Of a stretch of DNA of 6,822 bases, positions 6,130-6,822 are shown in pieces. The number at the start of each line of letters is the position of its first letter. Within the stretch, counting starts at the first letter, position 1. The translations under genes and the position numbers were made by a program. This stretch comes from Nitrososphaeraceae archaeon (GTDB lineage Archaea > Thermoproteota > Nitrososphaeria > Nitrososphaerales > Nitrososphaeraceae). The notes under the pieces were generated by a model, which worked only from the letters and a program-made list of their open reading frames with translations, had not been told where the DNA came from and did not search any database. The stretch is taken from assembly GCA_030038695.1 (NCBI GenBank), contig JASHSN010000589.1, positions 1-6,822 on the forward strand, read 5' to 3'.

Positions 6130-6262
6130 GCATGGCAGCGTTAACCGAGTCTGCGTTGGAACACCAGCAATAGCAACACCACCGGCACCATATTTCCAGG
6201 TATGGTAGAGGTAATGAGGCGATAATGGCAATAACATGTAAGCGATGCAATATTACTTTTGA
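6127..6262 (+). repeat. 136-bp perfect direct repeat, copy 2
   Basis: It is identical to 5917-6052. This copy runs into the longer zinc-ribbon reading frame, so it is more likely the original junction, and copy 1 the duplicate that replaced the downstream part with the PPOX fragment. Confidence 0.95.
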
Positions 6263-6428
6263 AGGACCACTAAGGGAGAATTTCTATCCAAGCAGCAATT
6301 ATTTTGAATACACCTGTAAGAACTGTAGAAAACAAATGAAGAGGGAAATCTGGAACACTAACCAAGAGTGCAGACAGCGGCAATCCACGCGAATAAGCCC
6401 CCTTTCATCACTAGTCCTCCCGTTTTGA
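6225..6428 (+). CDS. Small zinc-ribbon protein, probably a damaged N terminus
   Basis: The 67-residue frame has two CxxC pairs, C5/C8 in TCKRC and C31/C34 in TCKNC, spaced as in a zinc ribbon that would bind one Zn ion. Such ribbons serve in nucleic-acid or protein binding; no particular role can be named. After about residue 46 the sequence turns Ser/Arg/Gln-rich and loses character. The next frame (from 6368) continues with protein-like sequence, so this may be the N-terminal part of one longer gene broken by a frameshift near 6360-6400. The ATG at 6225 lies within the duplicated 136-bp unit. Confidence 0.5.
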   Translation: MAITCKRCNITFEGPLRENFYPSSNYFEYTCKNCRKQMKREIWNTNQECRQRQSTRISPLSSLVLPF

Positions 6429-6774
6429 ACACTAATGACCAGACAATCCTAGAAACTTTAGAAGGCCATATCCTACCTTTACTTCCTACTACACCATCAT
6501 ACATTCATAATATTCACCTAAAACTTAGCATAATTCCTCAATGTTACGTAGAACTTGGGTTACCTCTATACCGGGTAATAAGGGAAAGAAGACTACAGAG
6601 GTGATAGGTACGTCGAAAGTTGATTATACTTTCTATCCTAATGGGACAGTAAATGTTGAAGTAATGTGTAGTAACCATCCTTTCAGACTTCAGATAGAAG
6701 AAGATAGAAGCCACCTACTGAGGCTAACAGCAACCATTAGAGCACCTCAAGGAAGTATGATAGAATCTCTGTAG
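6368..6774 (+). pseudogene. Frameshifted gene of unknown function
   Basis: Two overlapping frames look like one protein. The first (6368-6604) ends in HNIHLKLSIIPQCYVELGLPLY; the second (open across 6541-6774) continues with GNKGKKTTEVIGTSKVDYTF and YPNGTVNVEVMCSNHPFRL, then EEDRSHLL. Adding one base near 6570-6573 joins them. From about 6722 the translation becomes featureless, as if the C terminus were replaced. The combined piece has β-strand-rich, soluble character. I have an impression of a recurrent uncharacterised family in Nitrososphaerales but cannot name a function. It may continue from the zinc ribbon at 6225, which would make a zinc ribbon-linked DNA- or protein-binding gene. Confidence 0.45.
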
Positions 6775-6822
6775 TAGTAAACCCTCTCGCGTATATGAAT
6801 TTGGACATACTTGGAAGATCAC

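Noticed and set aside
1..6822. CRISPR array
   Set aside because: The repeats present are a pair of 136-bp units, paired inverted repeats and palindromes; there is no regular short repeat-spacer series.

Overview
The window looks like an accessory, decaying stretch of an archaeal chromosome, most likely an ammonia-oxidising member of the Nitrososphaerales. Only three genes look intact. Two of them have AT-rich TATA-like boxes about 20-35 bp before the first start codon, as in leaderless or short-leader archaeal transcription, and intergenic ends are T-rich. One gene resembles the phasin-like proteins of this group. The remnants of a receiver domain, a PPOX-type flavoprotein and a small zinc ribbon also fit. 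The taxon is inferred from protein flavour only.

Layout. 1-785 has no convincing gene; it carries two of three related ~100-bp imperfect palindromes, and then the promoter of the main operon. 801-3669 is a two-gene operon with a 14-nt overlap. It encodes a GHKL ATPase, and a protein that seems to join a topoisomerase VI B-type transducer to a Spo11/topoisomerase VI A-type cleavage subunit (candidate catalytic Tyr plus TOPRIM). 3670-5197 is about 1.5 kb of gene debris: another palindrome, a copy of the tail of the second operon gene, and a fragment of a response-regulator receiver domain. 5198-5764 is a helical phasin-like gene with a striking inverted repeat over its promoter. 5765-6822 holds a perfect 136-bp direct duplication, a zinc-ribbon ORF, a PPOX fragment trapped between the two copies, and a frameshifted gene of unknown function.

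Main point. The operon is bracketed by long inverted repeats (about 474-536 and 4042-4101, including a perfect 26-bp block) and each repeat runs into one of the palindromes. The operon is the only coding content of this ~3.6-kb segment, and no ordinary transposase is visible. A simple reading is a mobile or once-mobile cassette carrying a divergent type IIB topoisomerase-like machine whose B subunit is split between the ATPase and transducer domains, with the transducer fused to the A subunit. Whether the machine serves the element (mobilisation), the host (DNA topology or repair) or defence cannot be decided from sequence. A second fragment of the same gene just outside the right repeat suggests that more than one copy has been here.
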